Shown: piece after piece, positions 1 through 11,687 of the stretch
Numbering within the stretch: position 1 is the first letter of the stretch
How the letters are laid out: the number at the start of each line of letters is the position of its first letter
NCBI GenBank assembly: GCA_920105805.1
Contig: CAKKTI010000074.1
Span: forward strand, 1-64,000
Length of the DNA stretch: 64,000 nucleotides
Direction: 5' to 3'
DNA from: Condylostoma magnum
Taxonomy: Eukaryota > Ciliophora > Heterotrichea > Heterotrichida > Condylostomatidae
The notes under the pieces: model-generated
What the model was told of the DNA's origin: nothing
What the model saw: only the letters and a program-made list of their open reading frames with translations
The model's database searches: none
Position numbers and translations under genes: made by a program

Positions 1-1529
1 CCAAGCTCCGTCGCTAGTATTATTATAGGCTTTTATAACTAAACCGACTTCCTTTTTAGTTATCTAACCTGTGATTTCTTCTCTATGAAAATTTACTCAA
101 AAGCTGGAAAATTTCTAGGCAGATGGCTTAAAAGCTGCTTTGACAAGTCTGCTTGTTTAAGTATAATAAACTACTAAGCAGCTTCATATATGTACTCTTG
201 TGAAAAAGATTCTTAGTATTGCAATAATTCAATTGATCTCTGAAATCTCACTAAAGCATTATCGTGATGCGGACAATCCATCACTATTGTTTTGCTGTCT
301 AGCAGTAATTTAAAAATCTCTAAATTGTTTAATCCTGCGGCAGTGCAGAGGGGACTGCAGTACTTCTCATAGCCTAAATTTCTTAGTTGAATACTATGGG
401 TTATGAAAGGTTAAATTATTGATAAATTTTGGGTTTATATAGCATACGGCATTGAAACTAATGACTGCTAGTGAAGTGTGCTTGGACTGAGATCAGCGGA
501 ATTTCTTATAAATAAATCTAAAAGCATAGGATAATTACCGTCAATGGCTGCCAGTATAAAATTGTTAGGATGACTGGGACGTTAGTAGCTTAAATCTAGG
601 TTGTTTTTTACTAGTATACTAAACGCCTATGTTAATAATTCATCTGAGTACTGTTTATTTGTAATAATATCAATTAAGCTAGTCATTTCATCATCTAGTT
701 AATTATTATGCTAAGTTATTGTGTTAACATTAGTTTTTCTCTATACAATTTATTTTAGGTAATCAACATTTTATTCATTTAAAACATTCATTACATCTAA
801 AATCGACTTTTTATATACTTTTACTTTGCAGTATTCGAATACTTAGACTAAATCATAAGGAAGATCAGTTATAAACAATTTTGTTAATTTAGAGTCTTAT
901 AAGGCTTGTTTAATTTTGCCGGATGCTATTACTATATTATCCAAGAAGTTAGTAAATAAGTCTGAGCAGTATTAAATATCTATAATTCTTATATTTTTAT
1001 TAAGTTAAAGTAACTCAATAATGAAAGAGAAGTCAACACTACATCCTCCTAGTCTTATTTCTTCCAAATTTATGAAAAGGCGGGGAATTGATTGCAAGCT
1101 AAGCATGGAACTACTGCAATTAGTTAAATCTAGTTTTTTCAACTTGAAATTTTCTGGTAATTCGCGTTTTCTAGATAATAAAAAGCCTCAAACTTGTCCA
1201 ATACTTGTAATTGAATTAGTGAAATCTATCTGTTCAATTTCTGTATGTTTAAATAGTAAATTAGCTAGAGTTTCTGGATCAATATCATTGTTTCTCAGCT
1301 CTAAATTTTGTATTTTACTAATTTTTCGAGTTAAAAGTTATATTATAGGATCCTAGACATTGCATGGCAAATTTTTTCAATACTTAACACCACAAAAGCT
1401 GACATTAATATATGAGTTCTCAATTAATTTGTTCCATCGTTTTGATATTGTTTTACATTGTAATAAAAAATCGATAGGACCTAAAAATTAAATTATATTT
1501 TCCAATATTTCATCTTTGATTTCCTCCAT
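1..1529 (-). CDS. F-box / leucine-rich / ankyrin-like protein (3' end outside window)
   Basis: Read with TAR=Gln and TGA=Trp. The start ATG is at 1529 and one frame stays coding to the window edge, so at least 509 residues are present. Residues about 1-45 match an F-box (EILENIIQFLGPIDFLL, then a KRWNKLIENS tail). From about residue 80 come leucine-rich repeats (IQNLELRNNDI, LKKLDLTNCSS, LEEIRLGGCS). After residue 320 there are ankyrin-like pieces (FILAAIDGNYPMLLDLF, SPLCTAAGLNNLEIFKLLL). F-box proteins usually hook substrates to SCF ubiquitin ligases, with the repeats choosing the substrate; that role is inferred here. The stop codon is not in the window. Confidence 0.8.
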
Positions 1530-1981
1530 TTTTTATCAGATTTGCCCAATATGAAATAAGAATTACCTACTATCTCATAAATATCTAGTATAGTTAAATT
1601 ATTCTAAAACTGTTTATATAACATTTGCACTAACTTGATAAGAACTGCCTTTAAATACTTATTACAATAGGAAATTCATCTAAGCAAATGTATTGATGAA
1701 ATAGGAATTAAGTTTTCTATGATAAACTAAAGAAGTTTTACTTAAGCAATAAGACATCTACTAAAATATTGCTCTAATAGCCTTAAATCCAGTATTGAAT
1801 CAAGACTAATTAATTTTAGCAGTGTAGTATACATTAGATACAGATCACTACTATTAAAAGTGCTTATAGACCCCATACTCAAAACAAATTATGCAAAAAG
1901 ACAAAATAGAAACTATACATCAGTAAACCTTCCTTACCTCCACCTCAATCCACCTTTCTAGCCCTATTAACCTTATTAAAA
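1530..1981. other. Intergenic, divergent spacer
   Basis: AT-rich spacer between the divergent starts of the F-box gene and the BTF3 gene. No domain-like reading frame, tRNA or repeat was seen. Confidence 0.5.
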
Positions 1982-2449
1982 ATGGAAGGAAAGGAACTGG
2001 ATGCCCATGCCAAACTCGCAGCAAGATTCGGAGAAAATGTAAGACTAGGAGGTAAAGGGTCAATCCGCAGAAAGAAGAAGGTTGAAAGAAAAGGAACCGC
2101 AGCAGATGAGAAGAAACTATAAGGAGCCTTAAAGCGACTAGGAGTTCAGCCTATTCCTTAATTCGAAGAAGTCAATCTATTCTGTGATGATAATTCAGTT
2201 ATACACTTCACTAATCCTAATGTATAAGCCAGTGTAAAGGATAATCTTTTCGTGGTTTCCGGACAACCAGAAGTTAAGCAGATTAGAGAGCTCATGCCAG
2301 GAATTTTGAACTAATTAGGGCCACAGAATATGGAGTTCTTAAAGGAATTCATGTAAAAGGCATAAGAGGAGAGCAAGGAGGATGATGTGCCAGATTTAAA
2401 GGAAGGTGAGGACTTTGAGGATGTTGCTGACCAAGATTAGGAAAGTTAG
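1982..2449 (+). CDS. BTF3: BTF3 / nascent polypeptide-associated complex beta subunit
   Basis: 155 residues, the usual length for NAC-beta. The NAC domain is clear: a basic N-terminal ribosome-binding stretch (GSIRRKKKVERKGTAADEKK), then LQGALKRLGVQPIP, EEVNLF, VIHFTNPNVQASV and a GQPEVKQIRELMPGILNQLG tail. In LQGALKRLGV the Gln, conserved in the family, is a TAA codon. NAC binds nascent chains at the ribosome exit and controls targeting to the ER. The end is placed at TAG 2447-2449, which is followed directly by TAA. An in-frame TAG lies at 2438-2440, so the protein could be three residues shorter. The next gene starts 18 nt downstream on the same strand. Confidence 0.93.
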
Positions 2450-2467
2450 TAAAATTGGATTCTTGAA

Positions 2468-2974
2468 ATGGTAGTTATAATGACGAGGAATTAGAGGTTG
2501 TTTGAGGATAAGTTTTATAGGTAAGTTGGAGTATTTCATACACCGCTGAAGGAGAGGTGAGGATCAACTAGCCCTTAGAGGAGCTTTGGGATTAGGAAGG
2601 TTAGTTGTTTGAAGAGGGGAAATGGGTTATCTAATTTTAGGGGAGGGAAAAGGTGTGGAAGTTTCGATGGAAAGTTTAACTAAGATAGGAGAAAGTAAGC
2701 TTTTAAGGTTAAGATTCAATAGGATAAAGAGCCTGCAACTAGTAATTGTAGAAAGTTAATTGTAAGTAAGATGAGTGTAAGGAAAGATAAGTGGGTGTAC
2801 TATAATGCTCATCCTTCTGCTAAGAATATCAAGGTTTTAGGGTAGAATTTCAAATTGTAGGATAATTAAAGGTGTAAAACGTAATAATTTACTCCTATGC
2901 TTGAAAAGTTAAAAATTGAACTTAATAAGCCAAAAATGTAAAGTAATTGGGAAGCGTTAAAGCCGTGGGATTAA
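2468..2974 (+). CDS. Small basic protein of unknown function
   Basis: 168 residues from ATG 2468 to TAA 2972-2974; a second ATG four codons in is an alternative start. Not recognised. It is rich in Arg, Lys, Gly and Ser (for example QRSFGIRKVSCLKRG and SNFRGGKRCGSF) and ends in KPKMQSNWEALKPWD. Composition shows coding: the segment is far richer in G and in Arg/Gly codons than the AT-rich DNA that follows. It may be a nucleic-acid binding or cytoskeletal basic protein, but nothing specific can be claimed. Confidence 0.6.
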
Positions 2975-4018
2975 ATAGTAAAAAATGGCAAACATGATTC
3001 CAATTAAGCGAGGATTATATATCTATATACTATTAGGATCTTTCATCAATTAAATACACAGGTATAATTTAGAATACTTAAATCTCCTTTGGTTTAATAA
3101 AAGCTTAAATTAAGGAGTATGATAATACATTAGTTATTTTCATCTGGAATATATAAGTATAGTGATTATAAAATGCAGAAATTAAACTCTCATAATATCT
3201 AGGAAAACCATTGCTCGTATGGGTCATTAAAAGGATTTTGGAATAAGCATCCGCCTGATATAAAACAACTAGAATAATTACCATAACTACTAGATTTAGA
3301 ATGAAAACAAGTAATTCCAGCTATCTGAGTGTGATTTAAAGGAATTATGCCAATAATCCCCTTAGAACTAGGATAGTAGATTATGCTGATATTAAGCTAC
3401 TTTTTGTATAGAAGCTTATAGATTGCTGTTAAATGATTAATACCATAAGGAATTATAATAATCTTATAAACCTTCTAGTAAACTATATATACTTCATAAT
3501 TTTACATAAGAAACTAAATTATAGGAGCTGGAATTTATCTAATTAGTTACAAAGTCTAAAGAATTAATAGTCAGATGAGGTAAACAGTGATATAGATTAC
3601 TAATTATCTAAAATTTGTTGAAATTTTATCTATCTAACCAAGTGTAATGTTATCTTGTATATGGTCAAAAACATATAGTATTACAACCTTTATGTTGTTG
3701 TACTCATAGGTAATTCCTATGTTATTTCTATTATATAGAAATCTGGCTTTATCTATCTCAACTAAATCTGAAAAAGCTAATTTATTAAAGATCGACTAAT
3801 TATTACAATTGCACACAGGCTCAAGACATTTAAAAGATATGATTAAATGGTAAGCTCTATGCTTAAACTTAATTATTTCAAATTCTTATATGGGCAAATT
3901 AAAAGTGCATAACACAATGATATAATTATTTTATAATTTGTAGGATGCATTAATGATTCGCCTTACTTTTATATACACTCATTAAATTTCTCTAAAATTG
4001 ATATAAATAATAAAATGG
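2975..4018. other. Intergenic, about 1 kb, AT-rich
   Basis: Under this code every frame is open, so openness is no evidence. Neither strand gave conserved-looking segments here. No repeat or RNA gene was seen until the tRNA at 4019. Confidence 0.4.
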
Positions 4019-4098
4019 TGACAGCTGTGGGATTCGAACCCACGCCCTTTCGGACTAGCGCCTAAAGCTAGCGCCTTAGACCGCTCGGCCAAACTGTC
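4019..4098 (-). tRNA. tRNA-Leu (anticodon UAG)
   Basis: Folds as a class II tRNA on the minus strand. The acceptor arm is GACAGTT paired with AGCTGTC plus discriminator A. The D-arm contains GCCGAGCGGTCTAAGGC. The anticodon stem CTAGC/GCTAG closes the loop TTTAGGC, giving anticodon TAG, which reads CUA Leu. A variable arm follows, then T-arm GTGGG TTCGAAT CCCAC. No intron. The anticodon alone could suggest a Leu tRNA reading only CUN; it is not a stop suppressor, which would need CUA or UUA for the reassigned codons. Confidence 0.93.
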
Positions 4099-4927
4099 TT
4101 GCTGATTTAAATACTACATATTGTTATATATTATGTATTAAGAGTTTAATTCATGGCAATTTTAGTAAAATGTATATATCTAGCTAGATTTAGAGCTTTC
4201 TTATTAGCTGAAATAGGCATAAAGTTTTATGAGCATATTTAGATCAATAATTGAAATGACTTAGTGTAAACTTGAAAATCATTGTATATTTTACGAAGCA
4301 TGCTTTGTATATATTGGGAAACTTATGAAATATAATTTCAGTATGACAATCATAATATGTTTTGAAAAGAACTCTATATTATATTGTCATTTAAACCTAC
4401 TTGTAATACTTCTAATTTTATGGAAAGTTTTAATAATTTATACTCTTCAACTATAAACTAAATTTTCTCAGATATTTCAATCCTTTTAGAACAGCAACAA
4501 TGAACTATTCCTCTAGCATCTATTTCCTGCTAAATGCAAAAGCTTATTGCCATCCATACGTATTCAAATCTATAAAATCAGCAAGAACATAATTAAAATG
4601 GCAAGTGCTTTTATGACAAAATAGCAACGGTAGTAATTATCCCAATAGATACAGAAAACTCATTTTACTTTAGGAAGTTATAAAATGAAATACTAACTAC
4701 AAAATAACAGTGTATAAAATAAACAAAAATTTGATAACCGAAAAATTGCATAAAATTATACTAGAACCAATCTAACACTAGGAAACTACCAAAAATCTTT
4801 ATAAACCTAGTCTGAGCATGCTTAAAGATTCTAACCCTATTAAATCAATCCCCAGGCAAAAACTTAATAATAAGATTTGCGTAAGCATAGCTTTCATCTG
4901 GGCTAATAAAATCAATAAAACTAATCT
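4099..4927. other. Intergenic, AT-rich
   Basis: No recognisable protein or RNA feature between the tRNA and the repeat-protein gene. Confidence 0.4.
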
Positions 4928-6040
4928 ATGAGTCGTTCATTATTCTAGAGATTTGAAGTGAAGGGCTAAAGTCCCAGTCTAAAGCCAAAAGTAGTCGAAA
5001 ATTTGACACACAACTTTCAATTTGGAACTGACAAAGCAAACCCAGAATCAACAACACAACAAAACTTCAAGCCAATAAAATACGAAGTAGATGCCAATAC
5101 TTTAAGCAATATGATAAAAATATACAGTGAAACTCACTTAAAGCTAGGGAGTCATCCAACATAATACCAAACTCAGACTAAATAAGACTTTTAGTCAAAA
5201 CAGTTCCAAAAGGCAGTAATGGAGCCGGATTTACTAAAATAACATGTGCAATTTGGGAGTGATCCAAGATCCACTTAGTCCTACTCTAGCATACAGCATA
5301 AAAACTTAATTTAGCCAAAGACGTCCTAAGTAAGAGGACTGAAAGATGATATAGTTGATACTCATTTCCAGTTAGGGAGCGATAAACCAAGATCAGTATC
5401 TAATACAAGAGGCTCTTACAAAAAACCAACAAATACATAAAGAAATGACCCCAATCCAAACCTCAAAAAAGTAAACATAGCATTTGGCCAAAGTAATAAC
5501 CCCTGATAATCAATATACGCTAATAACCACTCTCCTAAAAGAAGCAGTAAAACAGGGCCAAGCAGATCCCGCGTAAAAGACAATCAATCCTCATTTAATC
5601 TAGGAAATTCTCCGTAGTAGCTACAAACCACCTCATAACTACAACGACCAAGCTCAGCTAATATAACAGTGCCACAGTCAATGAAAGACAAAGTTTCTAA
5701 GTAAAACCTGAATCTCCATGAAGGTGGAAGATAGTACAAAACTTCTAATAGCTTCTATGGAAGCAAAAAGGGTTAAAGAAATGATTTAAGCCAATAAACA
5801 CTAGATAATCTAAGAAGCACACATTTTACTGTAGGGAGCAGTTAATCTACTTTTAGAACCACATAGTAAGATGCGATGAGAAGGGCTTAATCTGCTACTC
5901 ATTGTAGGAAAGTTGATTAGAAGCAAAGAATTACTAATTATAGTTTAGGGGATGGGCGAATTCAGTGGGGAACAACCTACTAAAAGGCCTATAAGTGGAA
6001 TACTCCTTATCCTGAGCCGGAATTAAACTTTAAATTTTAG
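4928..6040 (+). CDS. Repeat protein with H-F-x-x-G-S/D motifs, possibly axonemal
   Basis: 370 residues. A short motif recurs about every 35-60 residues with varied spacers: THNFQFGTD, ETHLKLGSH, KQHVQFGSD, DTHFQLGSD, NIAFGQSN, SSFNLGNS, STHFTVGSS and NYSLGDG. Between motifs the chain is hydrophilic and rich in Gln, Ser, Thr and Asn, many Gln being TAA/TAG. No signal peptide or membrane helix. Regular short repeats of this style occur in microtubule- or axoneme-lining proteins of ciliates, which is only an inference. The end is sharp: the chain stops at PEPELNFKF, then TAG TAA, and the next gene's ATG is 5 nt later in another frame. Confidence 0.78.
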
Positions 6041-6045
6041 TAAAA

Positions 6046-9000
6046 ATGGAATTTGGAAGAGGAATCAGTGAAGTATTGAATAGACAATAAGATTGGGTGA
6101 ATATACAAGCGATTGTAAAATTAGCATTATAAGGAGTTAATGATGCTATTATTGCATAGTAGAGCTAAATTAGGTAGTTGCAATGTAAGGTAAAAGGTAT
6201 TGATTAGATGGGATATACTAATATTGGATAGGAAATTAGTAGACTGAGTATTCAAGTTGCTGGTATATAGTAGAAGTTGAGTAGTTCTGAGTATATTAGG
6301 AGGAAAATAAGAGATTTGAATACAGCTAATAGTGAATAATTGGGTAATAGAAATCATGATTGCTCTATGTTGTATAATGACTGTAAAAGTTAAATCAGGG
6401 AAAGGGATGTTAAATATTAGTAGTTGTTCAACAAAATTGACAAATTAAATTATGTAGTAAAGGAGTAGGCTAGTAATCATGTAGATGCTTAGAAGTACCA
6501 GGTTTTATGATAAATGGAAAACAAGGCTTAGTAAGATATAAGTTTACTAAATTAAAAGATTGGGGAAATTTAAGAAGAGATTTAAGATCACTGTTGTATA
6601 CAAAAGTTTTAAGAAATTGTAAGCAAGCTTGCTAACACTGTCACATATGAAGAGTTTTAAAGTAAAATATAATCTATTGAAACTACTGCTATTAGCTTTG
6701 ATAAAATTAGAAAAGTTTAAAGAGCAATTAAAAGGTTTGGAATTGAAATATAATAGTAAAAGAAAAATTTATAATAGCAAATAGAATAAAGTGATGCATA
6801 AAAGAAATCGATGAATAACTTTTAATCGTAATTAACTAAACTGAGTGTTAGATTGCCAAATTAAGATGATTTAGAAGATCTTTATGTAAAAATGAGGCAA
6901 AAGATAGATGATGAACAGTTTTACAGTAATATAAATAAATTTAAAGAGGATATACAGTCATAGTTCAGTTATATTTAAAAACAAGTAGATGAATAATCCT
7001 AAATTTCTAATAGAACTCAAACAAAGAATGAATAAAGTGTATCATAAGCACGGAAATAGTTAAAATAATATTATAATAATTAATTCGAGTCATGAAAGTA
7101 AGAATTAAGAATTACTCATAATTAGCTATAAGACAAAATTTAATAGTACAAGTAGCATTAATAGGAAGATATAAACAGTGTAACTCTGACATTATAAAAC
7201 ATCACATAAAGTTTAGAATTAAAAGCTGATCATTCTTGTATTTAATAAGATCTATAAAGAACATATTAAAATCTGTCAAATTTAGAGGAGAATTTATCAT
7301 AAGTATAAAACCAAGCAGCCTAAATTCAGAATAATTTAATTAAATTAGATAATGATAAATTAAGTAAGTCTGAAGGCTAATAAAGCTTTGATTAATTAAT
7401 GTAAAATTTAAACCTATGCTAATAAAAAATATAAGAGCAAGAAAATGATTTGAATAATAGATTCCAATAGTCTAAAAGTGAAATCAACAGCCTATAAGAA
7501 TAATGCTAATAATAATTCTAAAAAGTAGTAACATAATAAGAAGCCTATAAGGAAAATTTATAAAATCAAATTAAAGAGATGTAGGAATAAATAGTAGTAA
7601 AAATTGCCAATTTAAATGAAAAGATTATTACATTATAACACTAAATATAAGATTAAGTTGATTAAAAATAAGACAAAATTGATTCTTAAACAAAAATGGA
7701 TGAGATTAACTAAAATATTAGATAATTGGATAATTATATGCAAAAAAGTGTTACTTTAATTAATTAAACTGTAGATGAATAGGAAAAACAGCTTTAATAG
7801 CAAATCAAAGAATAGACAGATTAATTAGAGTAAACATGAAATTCTAACCTTTAATAAGTAAAAGATAAGTAACTTAAAACTAATGATAGTATTGTGAGGA
7901 ATTTTACTAGTGAAATTTAAAACACTTAATAAAGCATTCAATAAGTTATAAAATCCAACATAGAAGGTTTATATTAAATACTAATCAAATTTAAAGCAGA
8001 ATATTAGGAAGATATTTTAACACATTAACAACACAATTAGTAAAATAATGATTAATTATAGGAATAAATTCTGAATATTGAACAAATGATGAATAAAAGC
8101 ACTCAATAGTAATCCTTAGATACATAAAATAAAATTAATAGTATATAATAACAAATAACAGATTAATAAGCTGAAAACAAACAATAATTTAGCTTAATTT
8201 CAGACTAGATTATGAACTATATTAACGTAATACTAGGAAATGATATGTCCTCTACTTAATACTTATAGCAATAGAAAGGAAATCTTGCTTAAAGATTAGA
8301 TGAAGTAGAAAACTAAGTTTAATCTAAAATTTCAGAGAAGATCAAAGATATATACGAATAACTTTCAGATAAGCCAGATTATGCTTTTATTGATAAAATT
8401 ACAGCTAATAAGGTAACATAGGATCAATTTGAATTAATGGAGAATAATATAAAAAACTTAAAAGATGGAAATAATAAAAACAACTAGCTTAATGAGACTA
8501 TTGAAAAACTATAAAAGGAAATTATACTGAAAGCAAATGTGAAAGATATGCTGAGTATCTTAGAAAGAAAATGTGATACTGATCAAATTTAAACTGTACT
8601 AGGCAAATTAAAGTAATTAATAGATAATAAGCTGGGGAAGTAAGAAATTGCAGCTTTAGTTAGTACATAAAACTAGATTTAAAATGTGTTGCAAATATAA
8701 TAAAATCTAGGAAGATGGGGATGGGAAAGTGGCAATTTGTCTAGTTAATTTATACCATGGGAACTATAAATATATAATAATGACCCAGAGAACTTCGTTT
8801 GAGAGTAAAATACATTAAGTATTTGCATATAACAGCAAGGTCTATATTATATTCAGTTAGGAGTTGTAGGAAGAAGTGCTCGTCCTAGTATTTACTTACA
8901 TAAAACTGTTCTTTTTAGTAGTCAGGATACTAACAAATCTAGTTATAACATTTCAGAATTTATTCTACTATAATAAAGGTCAAGGATATCTGTTAAATTG

Positions 9001-9048
9001 AGGGGAGAGCCAATTAAAGGAAGTTTAATTATTCAAAAATACAATTAG
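6046..9048 (+). CDS. Long coiled-coil protein with a C-terminal globular domain
   Basis: About 1000 residues. The N-terminus MEFGRGISEVLNRQQDWV runs into a continuous coiled coil (roughly residues 15-880) with heptad Leu/Ile and very high Gln, Asn, Lys and Glu; a large share of Gln is TAA/TAG. The last 120 residues change character to a compact beta-like region (GRWGWESGNLSSQFIPWEL, GLYYIQLGVVGRSARPSIYL, RSRISVKLRGEPIKGSLII), resembling a C1q/TNF-like jelly roll, though this is weak. The end is set at TAG 9046-9048; TAA 9055-9057 is also possible. Function is unknown; a structural or ciliary role is plausible. Confidence 0.75.
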
Positions 9049-9057
9049 TTTTGTTAA

Positions 9058-9563
9058 TACATCACTGTAGATAATTGATTTAAATACATTACATATTAAG
9101 TTGCATTAATTAAAATGTATTGGAAAATCCTAATTAGACTAAGTAAATGACAAGCTAGATTCAAAGTACAATATAGTTTATAATATCAAAGGAATACTAT
9201 TTCATCATAGCAAATTCTAGAAAATCTAAAATGGATAATCAATTACGAATTTTATTATTTTTCCACTGCTATTTGTGCACTTATATATCATTTTCTTCTC
9301 TGTACAGTATAATTTCCATCTATCTATAATACAATAACTTTCTTTGAAATTTGATTACTAAAATTCCTTAATTCATACGAAAAGTACGCATTAACTCCAG
9401 CATATCACACACCCAAATCCTTTTAATTAAGCCTAATAATATCGCACCTTACCTTCAAATTGGATTTTACCCGAATTTTCCATTTAACCTATGATTCCAT
9501 TTCGTTCACACAAATTCCAAAAAATCTGTAGAATGGAAGCCCTATAATTTTTAACAATTAATA
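9058..9563. other. Intergenic, AT-rich
   Basis: No recognisable feature between the coiled-coil gene and the hydrolase gene. Confidence 0.4.
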
Positions 9564-10379
9564 ATGCTTAACTTTATACAAAAAGGATCAGGATCTCCAA
9601 TAATCTGGCTGCACGGACTTCTAGGAAACTGTTTAACCCTAAGCCACTTGATCTAAGATGTAAAAGGTCACCATTTCCTCTTAGATCTAAGAAACCATGG
9701 GAAAAGCTTCCACTCTCCCGATTGCTCCTATTAATCGATGAGTGAGGATATCTTACGATTTATGGACCACTAAAACATTGAGAAGGCTGGAATAATAGGC
9801 CATAGTTTCGGAGGAAAAGTAGCAATGCTGTCCTCCTTACTGCACCCTGAAAGATTTTCATATCTAATATCACTTGATATAGCTCCCATAGACTACCGTG
9901 TTTACCACTTCGACTATATAACTGAGTCTAAAAATTACTTACACTACATGAAATCTATTAAATTATAAGGTAAATGCAGATGGGAAGTTGTTGAAGAATT
10001 AAACTCTAAAATCCAGAATAAAGCGGTTATTGATTTAATGAATTTAAATTTAGTATAGAGAAATGGGTAATTAGTATGGAGAGTTGGAATTGAGAATATA
10101 ATCTAAGGTTATAACTCAATTGCTGGATTTCCAACGACTAGTGAGTAATTCAATAATCCTACTTTGGTACTAGCAGGGGAGCATTCCCTGCATACTGTTA
10201 GGTCTATGGCACTGGTCAATCAAACTAAGCTAGAGGATTTGTATAATTAAATGTTTCCTAATGTTTAGATTAAAATTATTAAAAAAACTGGACATTGGTT
10301 ACATTCGTAAAAGCCTGCAGAAGTAAAAGAAAGTGTTAATAGTTTTATTCAAGAGTGCGATTTGAAGATTAATATTTAG
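9564..10379 (+). CDS. ABHD11: Alpha/beta hydrolase, ABHD11-like
   Basis: 271 residues, a normal single-domain alpha/beta hydrolase. Diagnostic pieces in order: WLHGLLGN (oxyanion region), LLDLRNHGKS, nucleophile elbow GHSFGG (about residue 79), LVLAGEHS, and GHWLHSQKP with the catalytic His (about residue 243). The LDLRNHG and GHWLH forms are typical of ABHD11/YbfF-type esterases rather than lipases. The family hydrolyses acyl esters, and ABHD11 is mitochondrial in animals; no targeting peptide is obvious here. The end is TAG 10377-10379. The convergent neighbour's stop codon lies 34 nt away. Confidence 0.88.
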
Positions 10380-10413
10380 TTAATCGGTAAATTCAATAAG
10401 ATTTATTTTAATT

Positions 10414-10914
10414 TTATCTTCCTAATACTTGGCCTTCTCCTGAGAAATATTAAGGGGGCTAGGGTTGTCTAGGGTTTATTAGTATTCCTTCTATTTAAGA
10501 AAGATGCAAAACTGTATAATTGTTACATTTCAATTCTCTATATGTTAGAAAACTGTAATATACAGCTATTATGTAGAAAGGAATCTTAAATAGATAAAAA
10601 TATACGATTCAGTCTTACCAGCTATCTAATTATTCGTTATCCTTTGTTATATATGTGCCTGTAAAAATTATACAGGAAATAAGATCAAATAGTGAAATTA
10701 TAGAATAACAAACGCACATAACCCAGTGCTTTTTACTAGGAATACAGCATAGCAATATTAATCCTAAAATCATAATAAAACCTTGAAAGAAATCTACAAT
10801 GCATGTTAGAATTGTTAGTGGTACTTGAAAAATAATCAAAATCTTAAGAATCCGAAATAAGGAGTCTGTTTATTTGGGATAATCATTAAATCCTTAGGGT
10901 AAGCAATAGTCCAT
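10414..10914 (-). CDS. Four-helix membrane protein with an SHP-like p97-binding motif
   Basis: 166 residues from ATG 10914 to TAA 10414-10416. Four hydrophobic segments lie at about residues 22-45, 47-62, 65-87 and 97-122. The C-terminal tail is short and Pro-rich (NPRQPQPPQ) and ends in YFSGEGQVLGR. This matches the SHP box pattern (F-x-G-x-G-x-x-L) by which Derlin-1, p47 and Ufd1 bind the AAA ATPase p97/Cdc48. The membrane topology puts this tail on the same side as the N-terminus. An adaptor bringing p97 to a membrane is inferred; no named family was recognised. Confidence 0.8.
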
Positions 10915-11687
10915 TTTTAGTACGAATTTTTATTATTTAAGACTAACTTTGTTCTAAATTTCCCACCTTATAAAGAAATACAAATTTATTGCCTTGGAAG
11001 GCTTATAATGTAAAAATAATAGTATACTGATATATAAAATAAACTATCAAACTGTATTTATTCTATTAAATATAAAAGGAGCTTTAAGATTGTATTACGA
11101 TTTATATTATTTTAAAATAGTTTCCTTTTCAATGAAACTGTCTTTGAAGCTGTATTTTGAACTACAGTGTAATACCTTATTAATATGAATAATCCAAATA
11201 TCAAACTTACTAATTTATATGTAATAGTATTGGCAATCATTTATTTCATTGCCTTAAAAAAGGAATTAAAGGTTAATTATTAGTTATTAAAATGTTAAAG
11301 CCGAAGAGTCTTACTAATTTTATGATATATCAGTATAATTTGGTAGTCAATTTGAGTGAAATATCTAAATTTACTGTTTTAAGAAATCAATAGGCTAATT
11401 ATATAACAAGCATTCCGATATCTTTGCAGGTAATTTGTAATTATATCAACAGTACTTTAATCCAATAACTTTATCTATTTTATGTTTTATTATATAAGAA
11501 ATTCCTTATAGCATTACTATAATTTAAAGAAATAAAAAGTTATAAAATTCGATTTCAATAAAATGAATTCATTATTAACTACTGCGACTCTTGGAAAGGT
11601 AACAGGCGAGATATCAGTGTAATTATCCTCTAAGATGGAGAATTACAATTAATGATTTTAGAAAATTAAATTACTTTATATACATAT
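10915..11687. other. Intergenic, AT-rich
   Basis: Separates the four-helix protein from the pseudokinase. Short ATG-led stretches on the plus strand (for example from 11292 and 11564) translate smoothly but show no domain or clear coding composition, so no gene is called. Confidence 0.4.

Noticed and set aside
1021-1356. Standard-code ORF of 111 codons on the plus strand
   Set aside because: It lies antisense to the F-box/LRR gene, whose frame has clear domain signatures; the ORF is a shadow.
4019-4098. tRNA with anticodon UAG considered as related to stop-codon reassignment
   Set aside because: UAG as an anticodon reads CUA (Leu), not the UAG codon; its structure is a normal tRNA-Leu.
11292-11520. 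ATG-led stretch reading MLKPKSLTNFM...
   Set aside because: AT-rich, no domain, no supporting neighbour spacing; openness means nothing in this code.
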